A stretch of 64,000 nt of DNA from Tetraselmis striata (taxonomy: Eukaryota; Chlorophyta; Chlorodendrophyceae; Chlorodendrales; Chlorodendraceae): assembly GCA_006384855.1 (NCBI GenBank), contig VCJN01003342.1, positions 1 through 64,000 on the forward strand, given 5' to 3'. A program made the translations under genes and the position numbers. The notes beneath the pieces are model-generated. The model saw only the letters and a program-made list of their open reading frames with translations. It did no database searches and was not told the DNA's origin. Position 1 is the first letter of the stretch. The number at the start of each line of letters is the position of its first letter. Positions 41,943-57,989 of the stretch are shown one piece after another.

Positions 41943-42285
41943 CAGGGTTGGGCTGCAGTCCACTTTCCAGGTACTGCAGGCTGTAGTGCAGGCTGCAATG
42001 CAGGCTGCGGTCAGCATGCTGCAGTACTGCAGGCTGCATGCATGTTGTATTGCAGGTTGCAGTGCAGGCTGCAGTCAACAGGCTGCAGTGCAGGCTGGAG
42101 TAGCACTGAAACTGTTGATTATAGATAGGGAAGGGCGGGACAGAGAAGGGCATATATGTGGGGCACTTTGGGTAACTGCACTGCAGCCCCTTTTCGGGAA
42201 GTACTGCAGGCTGCAGTGCAGTAGCTTAACTGCAGGCTGCAGTTTCTGCAGTCCGCAGTGCAGTAGATACTGCAGCCCAACCCTG
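41943..42285 (+). mobile_element. hAT MITE inserted in the A1 repeat
   Basis: 343 bp bounded by GTAGTGGC (41935-41942 and 42286-42293). Terminal inverted repeats are CAGGGTTGGGCTGCAG and CTGCAGCCCAACCCTG. Inside are many CTGCAG units able to form a long hairpin. The empty site is preserved in the A repeats of the same element family (for example near 2970 and near 260), which proves the insertion. No coding capacity. Confidence 0.9.
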
Positions 42286-42399
42286 GTAGTGGCCCTGACC
42301 GGCCCCCGCCATCGTGCCCGCGTGCACGCGCGCTACGGGCGCCGTGCCAGGGCTATCTCGTACAGGTAGAGAAACCACATAAACTATATATATGGTTTA

Positions 42400-43250
42400 G
42401 AACATATTCATCGGACGAAGAATATATATATACGAATATACCCCGCACTACAAGGATTATGCCTTGTGCCTCGGAGTTGCGGATGCGCTACTGCTGGGCG
42501 GTGTTGCAAAATACCAATTTGAGGAAAGGAATAATCCTTTATATGCTGATAGTGACGATATCTCATACGAACGAGGCGGTATATATGCAGGTAATAATCC
42601 TCATCGACTACAGGGTGTTTCCTATTGCTTTTTCCGGTGATTTCCTGATCGCCTTTTGCAGCTAGCTCATGTAACTGAAACAATGAAAAAAGTTTAATTA
42701 TAATAAGATTTTAATCCTGAAACCTGACGGTGTATATGCTGAGCCTTCACTGATGCTGATGGGCGCGAGGTACCTGCTGTACTCTATGTGCGGCCTATCA
42801 TCGTCTTATTAGTTTATATATGGTTTCCATGTCGAATCATACGTGAGAACCTGTACTTTCGACTACCAAGGGACCAGTAGCGACTACCAGTACTGTTATC
42901 CACACCAGTACTGTTATCCATCCCGCCTTATGCGGGATGCGGGCCGCTTTTAGGCGGCTTGCTGTGTTGATTTTCTAATTCTGGGGAACTGCCATTTTTG
43001 TAATTCACACCAGTACTGTTATAGGCGGCTTGCTGTTGATTTTCTGCTGGTACTACTTTTTGTTTAGTAGGTGGATTTGTTACTGCCCTTTTTGTAATTC
43101 ACACCGGTACTGGTATAGCAACTAGTCGCTACTACCTGTACTAAAAATCACACGCCGCCCTCCGCCCTAGTCGTCGCTAGCGACTACAGGTATTGTTTCT
43201 ACCTGTATTATTTTATGCCCAGTATCGCCTTCTGCTGCTAGCTCATGTAA
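42400..43250. repeat. Dispersed AT-richer repeats
   Basis: Contains CTAGCTCATGTAA (42662 and 43241), shared with 14205 and 58559; a tandem ACCAGTACTGTTATCCA (42888-42922); GTAATTCACACC.GTACTG (43009, 43096); and the CAAGCCGCC/CGGGATGCGGGC palindrome module also at 6365-6560. Non-coding. Confidence 0.6.
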
Positions 43251-43583
43251 TTATATTTTATGCGCAGTAATTCACATGCTGAGTGTACGGAGATATCTGA
43301 TGTACGAAGATACCGGCGGTATATACGAGTAGCGACTCATCGCTGCTCGTACAGTCGCCAGGTGCTCGTAATCCTTACGACAGGCGCAGCGCCACCTGGC
43401 GCGCTTGACAATGACAGCGGTGCAGCCTGGGTGCAGTGCAGTTTTCTTCCACCCGGCCCAGCAGCATATTGCCACTCAGTCCGTCGCGGTCCGTCGCTTC
43501 CACCCGAGCCCAGCAGCAGCGAGAAAAACGGGCTGTAAATCTTTGCTCCTGAAGTCGTAATTCAGAAGTGGGTTGCTGTCTCA

Positions 43584-44863
43584 ATGGCGGGGATGCAGCC
43601 CTGTTGCCTCGCCTCCGCGGCGCCAGCAGCGGCGGCCTTTCCGGTCGAACGGCGGCATCTCGGCACCCCTGCCGGAGGGCACGGTACGGGTAGGGACGTG
43701 TTCGTTTCGGGACCCGCTCGCTCCCGCTGCAGGCACGCTCTCAGCACTACTTTCCGCTATCGATGCCCCCTCGTCGTTGTTCTCGCTACTGCGGGGAAGC
43801 CTAAAGGGCGCGCACGGGAAGGGGACAGCAACTCGGCGTCTGTGCCGCCCACCGAGGAAGCTCTCGGAGGCAGGAAGCCGGCAGCTGATATGGGTTTCGG
43901 AGCACTTGATAGCGTGGCGTTGAGCGAGGAGTACAAGGCCAGGCTGGAGCTTGGCCGGGCCAAACTCGGAGCACTGAGCGTCGATGACTACTACTTCCTG
44001 ACCCATGAAAAGCAGACGCCACCCGACCGCCTCAGCGGCGCCCACGGTCTCGGGTTTCGGTCCGACGAAGAGGCAGCTCGCCGTCCCGACCCACTCGAGA
44101 GCAGCCTCCAGTCGCGTACTTTCCGGCGCGGGACTATCCCCGCCGTGCCCTTGTTGAGGCGTACCACAGCGAGCGATCGTGCCGCACGCAACTTCCTTGG
44201 CGATCTCTCGGATATGCCCCCCTTCCGCCTCGCGGCAAGCCCCGTGGGGGCAAGTGGCGCCCCGCCGATCTGGGGCCCAGGCCGGGCCACGACTGGCCGT
44301 CGGCGCAGGCACACATACCCAAGCTGGAGCCACAGCCAACTCACAGCACTGGCAGAGTGACCGTGTCTTCGTCCAGTGCCACACTGGCCCAAACGGAACG
44401 GACTTTCACAGCGCACGTCCGACAGTGTATGCATGCGGTACAAGTGGGCGACCTGCATACGCGGGTGGGCAAGGAGATGCTGGGTGCCGTGGAGTCCTAC
44501 ACCGATGCACTGCAGCAGCACATGGCCGCCGCTGCCGTGATTTTGATAAAGCGCGCGGAGTCGTACGCAGGACTTGCTGCGGAACAGAGGAAGCGGGGTC
44601 ATCCAGAACAGGCGACAGCCTCCTGGGACGCGTGCTTGGTAGATGCGCGCGCGGCAAGCGACATCGATCCGAAACTGGAGCTTGGGTACTACTACCAAGG
44701 CCTCGCTCTGCACCACTTGGGGAAGGCAGAGGACGCCACTGCCGCCTTTGGTCGTGGCTTGGAGCTCCAGCCGCAACACGAGCAGCTCCGGGCAGGCCTG
44801 CAGGCTGTGCAGACTGGTCAAGACACCCCTCGATGTTCTCCTGGCGGCTCCGCGCACTTGTGA
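43584..44863 (+). CDS. TPR-repeat protein, probably organelle-targeted
   Basis: ATG 43584 opens a frame of 220 codons to a donor at 44244 (CCC|GTGGGG). An acceptor at 44308 (GCGCAG) joins it in phase to the frame ending TGA 44863, giving about 404 residues; other acceptors (44335) are possible. The N-terminus is rich in Ala, Arg and Ser with few acids (MAGMQPCCLASAAPAAAAFP), like a plastid or mitochondrial transit peptide. The C-terminal 150 residues form about three TPR helical pairs: MLGAVESYTDALQQHMAAAA, ASWDACLVDARAASDIDPK and GYYYQGLALHHLGKAEDATA with AFGRGLELQP. TPRs bind partner proteins, and the partner is unknown. The central region (DDYYFLTHEKQTPPDRLSG) matches nothing I recognise. 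Confidence 0.6.
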
Positions 44864-45552
44864 GTGCTTAGCGCGGTTGGGTGTACTTGTACTAGGTACG
44901 CGGACTTGAGAATGCCGCCATTGAAACATAGCTATTTTGGCCTGGATCCGGTGTCCCAAAAGGCTTGAAGGGCCATTGCCAGTCCTCATAACAGCCGCAT
45001 CATCCTCATTTGCGCATTACGGCCTGCATCTCCACACCTACAGTATTTGCCAGGTATCCGCATTTCATCGGGGCAGCAGAAGCGGTACCCGCAGTACAGC
45101 ATTATATGTTGGCGCAAGCATGCATTGGGAGCGCTGTCTAGCATTGATTTCTCCCCTCCCCCGGAAACTACATTTGTCTAGATGACACACACCACAGACA
45201 TTGCATGCACTGTGCAACTTGATGGTGCAGAATAGTTCATTAATTTTGCCCCGCAAGCCCAATGGACTGGCACCATATCAATAATGCACTCAAATGACAC
45301 TATGACCAGCTACAGGACGCTGCACAATAGAGCATGCTCTCACACTGGGGCTGCATCAGAGCGGCGCTTGCGTTTCTGCTGCTATGCACCAGGCACGAAA
45401 TGCTCTGTATATTACACCAGACCAACACCGTCACAATGAGCGCGGCACTTGCCGCCCCAAAGCAGCTACGGGCAGCGTAGGCGTAAGCAACAGAGCTCCT
45501 CTGGTGAGCTGCTCACAGGAGACCGCACGGCAGCCGATTGAGCTTCCGAAGT
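44864..45552. other. Intergenic between TPR gene and EF-Tu
   Basis: No gene seen. Both flanking genes point their 3' ends here, so it should hold two 3' UTRs. Confidence 0.5.
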
Positions 45553-46147
45553 CTACTTGGTGATCTGCAAACAGGCACCAGAATTAGACTAGCTGTACAT
45601 GGCATGGCATGCGGTGGTGTGGTTCCCGCACATCAACAGACGGTCCCGTTGGAGATGGGGACTATCATGTCAAGCAGGGACGAATGATATGGAAGCCCTA
45701 CAATAACACCAACGGGGATTGGTCAGCGCATGGGCGATGGGGATACACAGACATGGCCGCACCTTGGAGACGACTCCCGCACCGACGGTGCGACCACCCT
45801 CGCGGAGGGCAAAGCGGAGGCCCGGCTCCATTGCCACCGGGGTGATCAGCTCGCACTTCAGCGTCACATTGTCACCAGGCATGACCATTTCCGTGCCCTC
45901 GTTGAGGATGATGTTGCCGGTGATGTCAGCGGTTCGGAAGAAGAACTGCGGCCGGTAGTTGGTGAAGAAGGGGGTGTGACGCCCACCCTCCTCCTTGCTC
46001 AGGCAATACAGCTCGGCCTCAAACTCGGTGTGTGGCGTAATGGAGCCAGGTTTGCATGCGACCTGTAGATTCACCAGATGCAGCAGAAATCAGATGCTGT
46101 GTGAGTTTCGGGAGAGCCCCCACACAAGAGGAACAGGCAGATGTGGT

Positions 46148-46178
<31 letters not shown>

Positions 46179-48585
46179 GGGCATGGCAGGGTATCCAGAT
46201 GTAGTCGTGTGAAGCCGCACATCACCTGCCCACGCAGCACGTCCTCCCTCTTCACGCCGCGCAGCAACAGGCCCACGTTCTCGCCGGCCTCGCCGCGGTT
46301 CAACTGCTTCTTGAACATCTCCACTCCGGTGACAGTGGTCTTCATGGGGGTAGCCTGTGCGACACGCCCATGGGATCTCAGCTGAGGCGAGGGGCTATCC
46401 GCGTGCCCAGGTTAGCAAAGTGAGACACTGACGGCCGCACCTTGATTCCCACAAGCTCAATCTCATCGCCAGTCTTCACAACTCCTTGCTCAATACGCCC
46501 AGTCACGACGGTGCCACGGCCCTATGGGAAGACCCACAGAGTGGCTGTCCGATTAGTTGGCTGTGATACCATAGCTGCGAGTGTGCATGGGGACTGTTGG
46601 AGTGCAGGGAAAACGCATGGTGTGTGCGCACACCTGGATGGAGAACACATCTTCAATGGGCATGGAGAAGGTCTTGTCAAGAGCGCGTATAGGGGTAGGC
46701 ACAAAGTCATCCACAGCTTTCATCAGGTTCAGAATGGCTTGCTTCCCTGTAGAGGTTTATGCCATGCACACGATGTGAGGCGTGGAACAAAATATCAATA
46801 TGAATGTGGTAAAGCTTTAGGAGAGGCAATGGTTCCAAAACATACTGAGTCACATAACAGAGTCACATCATCTTGGAGGGCGTACCAATATCATCCTTCT
46901 CTCCGTTCAGGGCGCAGAGGGCAGAGCCGCGGATGATCGGGATGTCGTCACCGGGGAACCTGCGGTGCACCATCACTTTTAGTTGTGACTCTTGAGGGCT
47001 CTGTTCGGCAGCGCAAGTGGCCGGCCAGGGAGGACATCGATAAGAACTGGGGGCTACGGGGGCAGGAAAGGGAGGGGCAACGTACTTGTAGAAGCTGAGG
47101 AGTTCGCGCAGCTCCATCTCCACCAAATCAACCAGCTCCTCATCATCAACAGTGTCGATTTTGTTGAGGAACACGACAAGGCTTGGCACTCCCACCTGAG
47201 TGCACAGATCAGGCCATCAGGCGCAAGTTACGACAGCCACGCCACGGAGCGTGCGGCGCTTGATGCAAACTATCGGGCAGCGGTTGGCGGCATGAATCAC
47301 CTGACGTGCAAGCAGGATGTGCTCACGAGTCTGGGGCATCGGGCCGTCGGCGGCGCTGACCACGAGGATACCGCCGTCCATCTGCGGCAAAAACAAGACA
47401 CCAGGTTATGCGGGTCTGCGGGATAACGCTCGGCGGCATCGCCCTCAGTGTTGAACTGGCAGCTAGTCACCTGAGCTGCGCCAGTGATCATGTTCTTCAC
47501 GTAATCAGCGTGACCGGGGCAGTCCACGTGCGCGTAGTGCCGCTGGTCCGTCTGGTACTCCACTGAGGGAGAAAGACGGGATGTGCGGGCTCAATAAAGC
47601 GACTCTCACCCGCATCGCGTGCATGGCGCCTAAATATTCACGCAGTCCCCGCCCTGCCCGGCCGCCAAGCTGCAGCAGTGTTCGGCAGGCTTATGTCCCC
47701 ACATACCGTGCGCAGTGGAAATCGTGATGCCGCGCGCCCTCTCCTCAGGTGCCTGGAAGATGGAGGGCACACTCGCCATCAGCCACCCCGTCAGCTGAGC
47801 CGGAACACCACAATGCATTGCATCCTGAGGCGTACTCACAGATGTGGCAGCCAGGGAGAGCTCTCACCTTGTCGATTGATGCGAAATCCACCTTGGTTGA
47901 CATGCCCGTCTCAGAAAGCACCTGCACAGAGGCAGAACGTGTATGCACAGCAGACAAGGACACCATTCACCTAGCACATATTCTAAGGGAAACGCAAGTA
48001 ACCCCCGGCCCTCTCTGTGAGGCCTTGCTAGACCCCCAAAAGCTGAAAGCATACATACGGCATCCACACCTTGGTGATGGCGGCTGTCAGAGTGGTTTTC
48101 CCATGGTCCACGTGGCCAATGGTTCCGATGTTGAGGTGCGGCTTGGTGCGGCTGTTGATGTCGTAGTCAGCAAACTGCCTTGTGAACATGCCCCACGCCG
48201 AAGCAGGCACCGCGGTGCTGCAGGGGCAAAGACGAAATGCGGTGTTTAGGCACTTTATCCTGTGCAGTTGAATGATACTATCAAAATTATAGGAGGACTC
48301 CAATACGTGTGGAAGTGAGCGTGGGAGTGAGCTCGTGTGTGAGTCTTCGGGTGTGGGTTTGGGTGTGGGTGTGTGTATGCGTACGAGCCTGCATGGATGT
48401 CGAGGTGGAAGTGGGGGTGGGGCGGGCTTTCGTCCACCAGCCCGATCAAGCCTGCTACTGTCCGGCAAGGCGCGCGCGCATGAGGGCGCCGCCCACCTCA
48501 GGGAAGGAGACATCGAGTGCGCGGCCCCGGCTGCCATCGCCGTCCACGGCTGCGCGAAGCGCCGCGCCAATAGCCTAGACGCCAT
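45553..48585 (-). CDS. TUFM: Mitochondrial elongation factor Tu, nuclear-encoded
   Basis: Thirteen exons join without a break to 442 residues: 48585-48497, 48217-48070, 47921-47868, 47752-47707, 47562-47471, 47381-47301, 47195-47086, 46959-46886, 46746-46634, 46521-46441, 46354-46226, 46062-45763, 45564-45553. It is a GTPase that delivers aminoacyl-tRNA to mitochondrial ribosomes. Residues 1 to about 45 form a basic presequence ([14 protein letters not shown]). GTP-binding boxes are GHVDHGKT (64-71), the DCPGH box and FLNKID in place of the usual NKx[10 protein letters not shown] is the switch I region. Domains II and III follow, including [13 protein letters not shown] and the C-terminal [32 protein letters not shown] and [20 protein letters not shown] match plant mitochondrial EF-Tu better than plastid TufA. 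The last exon is only 12 nt (ITK, stop). All introns are GT-AG. Confidence 0.95.
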
Positions 48586-49699
48586 GCTGCCTCCCTCCTG
48601 CGAAGCGGAATTGTGAAACAACGTTCAGGAATCGCAGGGATCACAACCGCACCGCACTCGGCCTGACTGCTCGGAGTGCCGCTAGCCCCCTGAGCGACGC
48701 ACATATTCGAGTAGTGCGAGCTTCCCCGGCTGTGCGGAACATCTTACGTGATGCTACCGAGCTGCCGCGATGCGGGGCTGTTTCGTACCTGTCTAGCGTG
48801 ATCTAGCGCCCCGGCGGGTTGACTAAGGGGGGTTGGGGCCTTGTTTCTCAGACAAGGGGACTGTTGCCCGGAGGTGTCGGCGTCGCGGAGGGGAAACTGA
48901 TCGGAGGGCTGTCAGCGACCCGCCACGCGGCCACCGGCCGCCAGGCGGGTGGCGGCAGGCGGTTGGCTCTGGCCGCGAGCGCGCGCCTGCTGCGCGTCGC
49001 GTCGCCTATGCGAGCGCGTGTCGGATGACAAGCGCGCATGCCGGTTATCCTTCGTAACATTTCCGTGTAATTTTCGCGTCATGGGCCTCACATAATCGTC
49101 TGGTTATAAATCGACAGAACTCCGTGATTACAACGCCTCTATAATCTTCACCAGACTGATTTCGGACGTGGTTCGTGGCATCCTGTCATCTAAACAGCAC
49201 GCGCGCGCGTCGTCGCCAACCATATCAGCAGCACGGCATGCGAAGTCGTCGTTGACCTACTGCTCCGGCCCGAAGCAAAACCGCCGAAATGTCGTTCCGG
49301 ACGCGAGGGGAGTGCCTTGGCTTGGTTGGTTGGCAGGCAGTTTCGACAAGTAATCGCTACGCCGCAACCGGCGATGCTGGTACCTTGTTGGCGGGTGACA
49401 ATTGAGCTGCTAAGAGATCGGCAGCGTCAGCAGGCTGGGAGAACAGCTGCCACCCTGCGCGCAGCACAGCACGCGACAGAAAAACACGACGAATAATAGC
49501 GGGGAAGCATCGTCCGTCGCGCGCACTCGTACGGGTAGTCGGAACCCCTTAGTTCGTCCCCTTACCACCCATACATCAGCCAAACGACCTATCCCCCCGC
49601 ACGCCCAGTTGTGCCTATCGTTGCCAAGCCGCATTTGAACAACGCAATGCCCATGAGCGCAGAACCCCTGGGGGGCAAGGTATGGTCTGCCCCGTCTGC
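48586..49699. other. Upstream region of EF-Tu; no gene recognised
   Basis: It presumably contains the EF-Tu promoter and 5' UTR. GC-rich to about 49030, then AT-richer. The ORFs are low-complexity and unsupported. Confidence 0.4.
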
Positions 49700-51100
49700 C
49701 TATATATGCAGGGTCGGGTACCTCAGCGGCCTCCAGGTGGAGAGTGGACTGACGAAGCGCCCTGCGGCAAACAACCGGTGTTGCGCTTCCCAGAACGCCC
49801 TGGACAAGCGCATTCCGAAGAGCGGCAAGTATTCTAAAGTAACGAGCGTAGTCAAAAGGTGCCGCGCGAAGAGTCCCAGGCTGCTTGCTGAATGCCGGTC
49901 AGAGTAGGTTCCGTGACTCACTGCTGCGCTTGTGTCCTCCAGCGGGACGTCCAAGAGAGAAAGCACGTGCGGGCCCAGGCTCGAAAACATCCGCTTCCGG
50001 CGCGACGAGAGCGTCCGCCGCATATCCATCAAATATCTCGAGGAGGCTCTGCGCACGGTATCCCGCTGTCGAGATGCACTGCTAGCAAGGGGCAGACTTG
50101 TCGCTCCCCAGGTGCCGCAGTCGTGCCGGGCGCTGTTTGCTGCGCGTGAGCACGTGTTCGCCCCCCCCCCCCCCCCCCCCCCCCCCCCTTCTCCTCTTGT
50201 CTCGGCATGCACCAGGCGACGCTGGATGTGCTGCTGCTGGACATGCGGGACGAAGATGTATTCGAGCAGATGCACATTCGCGGGGGTGATCCCCCAGCGG
50301 ACCATTCGTTGCATGAGCCCCCATAGAAGCTGACGGCTGGGTTGGTCACTTGCCTGCTTGAGAAGGGTGCGAGTATAGTCAAGTGTTTGGCTTGCAACTG
50401 ATGTTCTGTGCACCCATACAGCGAGGAACTATCCTGCCCGGATGCTGTCAAGATCGACCAACCCCTTCACCCCCGAGATCCTGGACCAGGCGAGCCACCC
50501 ACCACCTTCCCATCCCCAACCCATCCCGAAGAAAACACACGTGGCACTGCTCATTTTCAAGGTTTGCCTACCTGGATCGCACTGCACCGATGGCTGATTG
50601 GATGATTGATCGTACTCACCTGGGTGCGCTATACAGCTCAACCGCGAAGAAGAGCTCAAAATCATTGTGATCTACAACGGCGATGAGCGGAAAGCGATGG
50701 TGAGCCGGCACAAACATCCCTCTCAGGAACATCCCTCTCCCTGTCTCATGCCGGCCCGGGGAGGGGGGGGGGGGGGGGGCGGGGGGGGGGGGGGGGGGGG
50801 CGTGGTGGATCCATTGCCCATCCTCAGCAAGCGAGCGTACTGAAGACGTCGCCCTGCTGGCATGCGGTTCCCCAGATGTCGGGCAACATTTTCTTTGAGA
50901 AAGGAGTCGACAACGTATTCGTATTGTCTGCAGGTGCCCCTTCCCCTCCCCCCCAACCCAATCACCACCAGTCGGCACGTCATGTTTCCCACTGGAAGCG
51001 GCGGTGCCAGCAATAGTTGTTGAGCCTGCGCTGTGCGTGGGGCCACAGGCATGAAGGATGTGGTCACTCAGATCCCGTGGATGATGGCCGGCGGAAGTGT
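49700..51100 (-). CDS. Unidentified multi-exon gene
   Basis: Several reverse-strand segments have strong protein character and sit between splice-like signals: about 51055-50955 (APRTAQAQQLLLAPPLPVGN), 50932-50840 (QYEYVVDSFLKENVARHLGN), 50722-50628 (HRFPLIAVVDHNDFELFFAV), 50395-50205 (TLDYTRTLLKQASDQPSRQL, NVHLLEYIFVPHVQQQHIQR) and 50040-49710 (RRKRMFSSLGPHVLSLLDVP, LEYLPLFGMRLSRAFWEAQH). Two introns carry long G/C tracts (50761-50801, 50161-50188). I cannot place it in a family or fix the start and stop. The segments could belong to more than one gene. Confidence 0.4.
50161..50188. repeat. 28-bp poly-C
   Basis: Within a probable intron of the unidentified reverse-strand gene, where it reads as poly-G. 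A second G-rich tract lies at 50761-50801. Confidence 0.9.
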
Positions 51101-51231
51101 GCGCAAGAGCATGCCGATGTAGATGCCGCAGGTGAACGATCAACCGCCGGCCTCATCACTGCGATGGATGTGGGCGGTAGGGGGGCGAGCCCGGCTCCGC
51201 CGGCCGAATCCACTGGTCGTCGGGTACCACC

Positions 51232-51390
51232 GACAATACGGGTGTCGATGCGGTAGTACAAATATATTGCGAATACAAACCTGCCCTGCCTGCCAGAGAT
51301 CAAATGCAGACAAAACCATAGCGAGACTATTTCCAAGGTTCGTCTGGTCGGTGCAAGCAGCCCGATTTGAGGCTCATAGCAGGCGTAAAA
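51232..51390. repeat. Diverged repeat, partner of 52594-52746
   Basis: AGTACAAATATATTGCGAATA, CCAGAGATCAAATGCAGAC, GCGAGACTAT and GCCCGATTTGAGGCTCATAG correspond in order to CAGTACTAAAAACACTGCG, CCAGAGGTCAAATGTGGAC, GCGGGACTAT and GCCCAGTTTAGGGCTTGTAG at 52594-52746. Roughly 70 percent alike by eye. Non-coding. Confidence 0.6.
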
Positions 51391-53454
51391 CACTGCCCTC
51401 GTTTTAGCAGCGACACGCGTTACCACATGTATGCGAAAGGCAACGCGAGCTACGGGCAAGTCCATCGCAGATTTTAAATGTGCTGTGTCTGGTGCTGGAA
51501 CTGCCCACAGAAGGTGTGTAAATGTGTGTCGGGAGAGGGGGGCATCTGGTTTGGGTCCAGAACCGCATTTCAGTGCACATTACCGGAAGGTATTCACCGG
51601 GGGGTGTAGGCCAAGGGGGGTGTAGGCATGTAGCAGGCACGTAGCTCGAGTGGCGCGCTGCACGCCCCACAGTCCCACAACTCCCGCGGCGGGCCTATCC
51701 AACATGGTTGTCTAGGGGGCGCCGGGGGGGGGGGGGGGGGGGGGCACCAAAACCGATATATACCGCCCGCCCCCGGAGTATATGGAGGATAGCTACCACT
51801 CGGAGTTTGCGAACACATTGACGCCGAGACGGGGCAACGCCAGTGCCGAGTCGAATGGGCGGTGGAAACGCTCAGTGAATGCGATATACATCAGCAAAAG
51901 AACGAGGGCTTTGTGGTACAATGGCCACGCTAGAGGACACTTTCAAGGTGGACGCTGTGGCAATCAAGGTCGTGCTGCAGCGTGATTCTGTTTCGGTTTC
52001 GCCCTCGGACCACCGCGCGAAGAAGCAGCGGGCGGGGACGGGCACAATAGACTGCACAAAAATCCTGGCATACACAACTGATATGTTAAAATGATGGCCA
52101 AAAGAGGCCGATGCGAATGGGCGGTCTACTCCGTGCTGCTGTTTTTGCTACAGTCCCTCATCGGATTTGAATAGTTGGGCCGGTGGCCGCTCATCGCCAC
52201 CTCACCCTCCTCCCCTCCCCTCCCTCTGCATAGCATAGTAATGTTCCTCTCTGCTCACAGCACGAGCGGGTCTATGATTACTCACAGTCCTGTTTACTTG
52301 CTGCCGCTGAGCCGACTGGGCGTCTTGCCTTTGCTGGTCGTCAGAAACTGCCAACTGCAGGTGTACAAAGGAGCGGGGCCCAGTCTGCCCGAGGCGGATG
52401 TGATGGATCGTGGTGTGGCATGGGCGTCTCTGCTCCCTCCGCCTCTGCATCCACGTGGACCGCAGTGGCCAGGCACTGGTGTGTACATACATGTAATTGC
52501 GACTGATCGTGGAATCGCCTCCAGGCTGATGACGCCGGGTGCCAGGAAATAAGTGGAGCAAGTGCATAATAAATAAAGCATGCGCGTGCACGCACGGGTG
52601 CTGCCGCAGTACTAAAAACACTGCGAATAGGAACCCGCTGTACCCGCCAGAGGTCAAATGTGGACGAAACAACGGCGGGACTATATCGAATGTGCAGCGA
52701 CTGTTCTTATAGGGTGCTAGGGAGCCCAGTTTAGGGCTTGTAGTCAGGGTTCCTTCTAGGTACATTGGCAGCCGTACGTATTTGTGCCCAGTCGTGTGTA
52801 TATGTTAAGGGATCTGCTCATACGTAGGCAGGCAAGCACCTTTGCCATGTGCATTTGCCTGCTAGCACCTCCCCCTTGGGCATCTTGGCCCCTCCCCTGC
52901 ATCTTCCTGCCGCCGATATCGCACACGACTCGGCAACATATGGCTGTATATGGTAATGGCCCGGGATGCATGACATGAAAGGATTGTTTTGCTGCTTCTG
53001 CCGCTGCGCACGGTGACGGGGAATGTAGTGGCAACGTTCAGGTGCCTTTTTTGTAGTGGCTGCGGATTGAACACAAGCCCATGTTCAACGGTGTGAAGGC
53101 TGCATTTGAATGTATTCCAGATCACACATTCATCATCCGAGACCTGGAATCTGCGATGCGGAATCTATTTGAACAGTTTAAAAAATCGTCGCAGATCGCA
53201 GATGAGCAATCTGTGATGTCACAGATTAGCTGCCAATCTGAAATCTATTCGAATACAGGCTTGGGATTCCATACCCGCTGTGCGCTTTGGCGATGGTACG
53301 TGTGCATGGCATGGTCGATGGAGGGAGGGGGCGGGAGCGTGAATCAAACGCGCATGTCGCATCATGTTGTCTACAAGTACAGTCACCATGCCAACGTGGA
53401 TCCCTCTGTGTTGCCTCCGAGTGTCGGAGTGTGTTGAGCAATCACCGGGTGCCC
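51391..53454. other. Region without a recognised gene
   Basis: Holds a 20-bp poly-G (about 51725-51744), the second copy of the diverged repeat (52594-52746) and a short repetitive stretch built on CAGATCGCAGAT/AATCTG (53145-53255). Nothing else supported. Confidence 0.4.
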
Positions 53455-57294
<3,840 letters not shown>

Positions 57295-57989
57295 CCTGAC
57301 GACTCGACTCGGTGGCTGTCCGGCGGGCGCAGCGTTAGGCTAGCACGCCCCCCGCACGCATGCACCGCTCCGGTTCCCGCTACCTGTACCAGGGGCCTGA
57401 AGCCACCGGAAGTCAGCCCCTGCGTCGCGAGGAGCTCACTCAGCCAGCTTGGTGCCCGGCGGTTTTAGCCGCGTTAGCTGCAGGCGGGTCAGCACTCGCG
57501 TCAGCAGAGGCGCACTGTAGTGACTCGGCGTCGCTTCGTATCTGTGTCGGGGCTGGCCGGCTGGCGTAGGACAATGACTAGGGAGATACAGCACGGGACC
57601 AGGTGACCGTCAGGTGCAAGCACCTGCCCCTCACCCGATGAATCTGCGCTAGAGAATAATGGTCGCAAAATAGTAGAGTTGAAACTACTCACTCCTTAAT
57701 CCGCATCCAGGCTGTACCCTTACAGTGTACATAGTTACATGCGCTAGCTGCAAAAGTACCCGTACCCGTACCCTATCCTGGATTATTACTCTAGCTGGCT
57801 GTACCCTTACAGTCATTCGTACGTGTACGGCACAGCTCGCGTTTATTTTTCATCAGCGCCCCTTCTGCCCTGGCTTGGATGACAGGACTGGCGGCAGCAG
57901 GTAAGGAGTACTGGTACGGCAACTGCCTTCATTTTGGGGCGGGGTCCCCCCTCCCTTCACGGCGCCCTGGATTCTAATGGGAATGGGAA
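57295..57989. other. Upstream region of the PHAF1 homologue
   Basis: No gene recognised. Short repeats GTACCCTTACAGT (57715, 57790) and GTACCCGTACCC (57757) suggest the beginning of the repeat block that follows. Confidence 0.4.

Larger units (their letters stand above)
38933..42395 (-). mobile_element. RT-RNase H-MT retroelement unit (copy 2)
   Basis: Inverted copy of 150-3166. In element order: A1 42395 to about 41870 (interrupted by a 343-bp MITE), coding body, B1 about 39229-39201, A2 39200-39033, B2 38961-38933. Flanks differ from copy 1. Again the body stops after the MT-like domain and no Gag or recombinase is present. The junction core at A1 is altered (TCTAAACCATATATATAGTT...), that at B1/A2 reads TCTAGACTAGTTTTTTG, so the ends have drifted more than those of the Gag-YR copies. 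Confidence 0.8.

Noticed and set aside
43581..44989. Long reverse-strand ORFs opposite the TPR gene
   Set aside because: GC-rich antisense shadows; the plus strand has recognisable TPR helices.
45553..48585. Bacterial or plastid contamination because of EF-Tu
   Set aside because: The gene has 12 spliceosomal introns, a presequence and plant-mitochondrial signature residues.
53081..53437. Plus-strand ORF beginning MFNGVKAAFECIPDHTFIIR
   Set aside because: Much of it lies on short CAGATC/AATCTG repeats; no splice partners or family seen.
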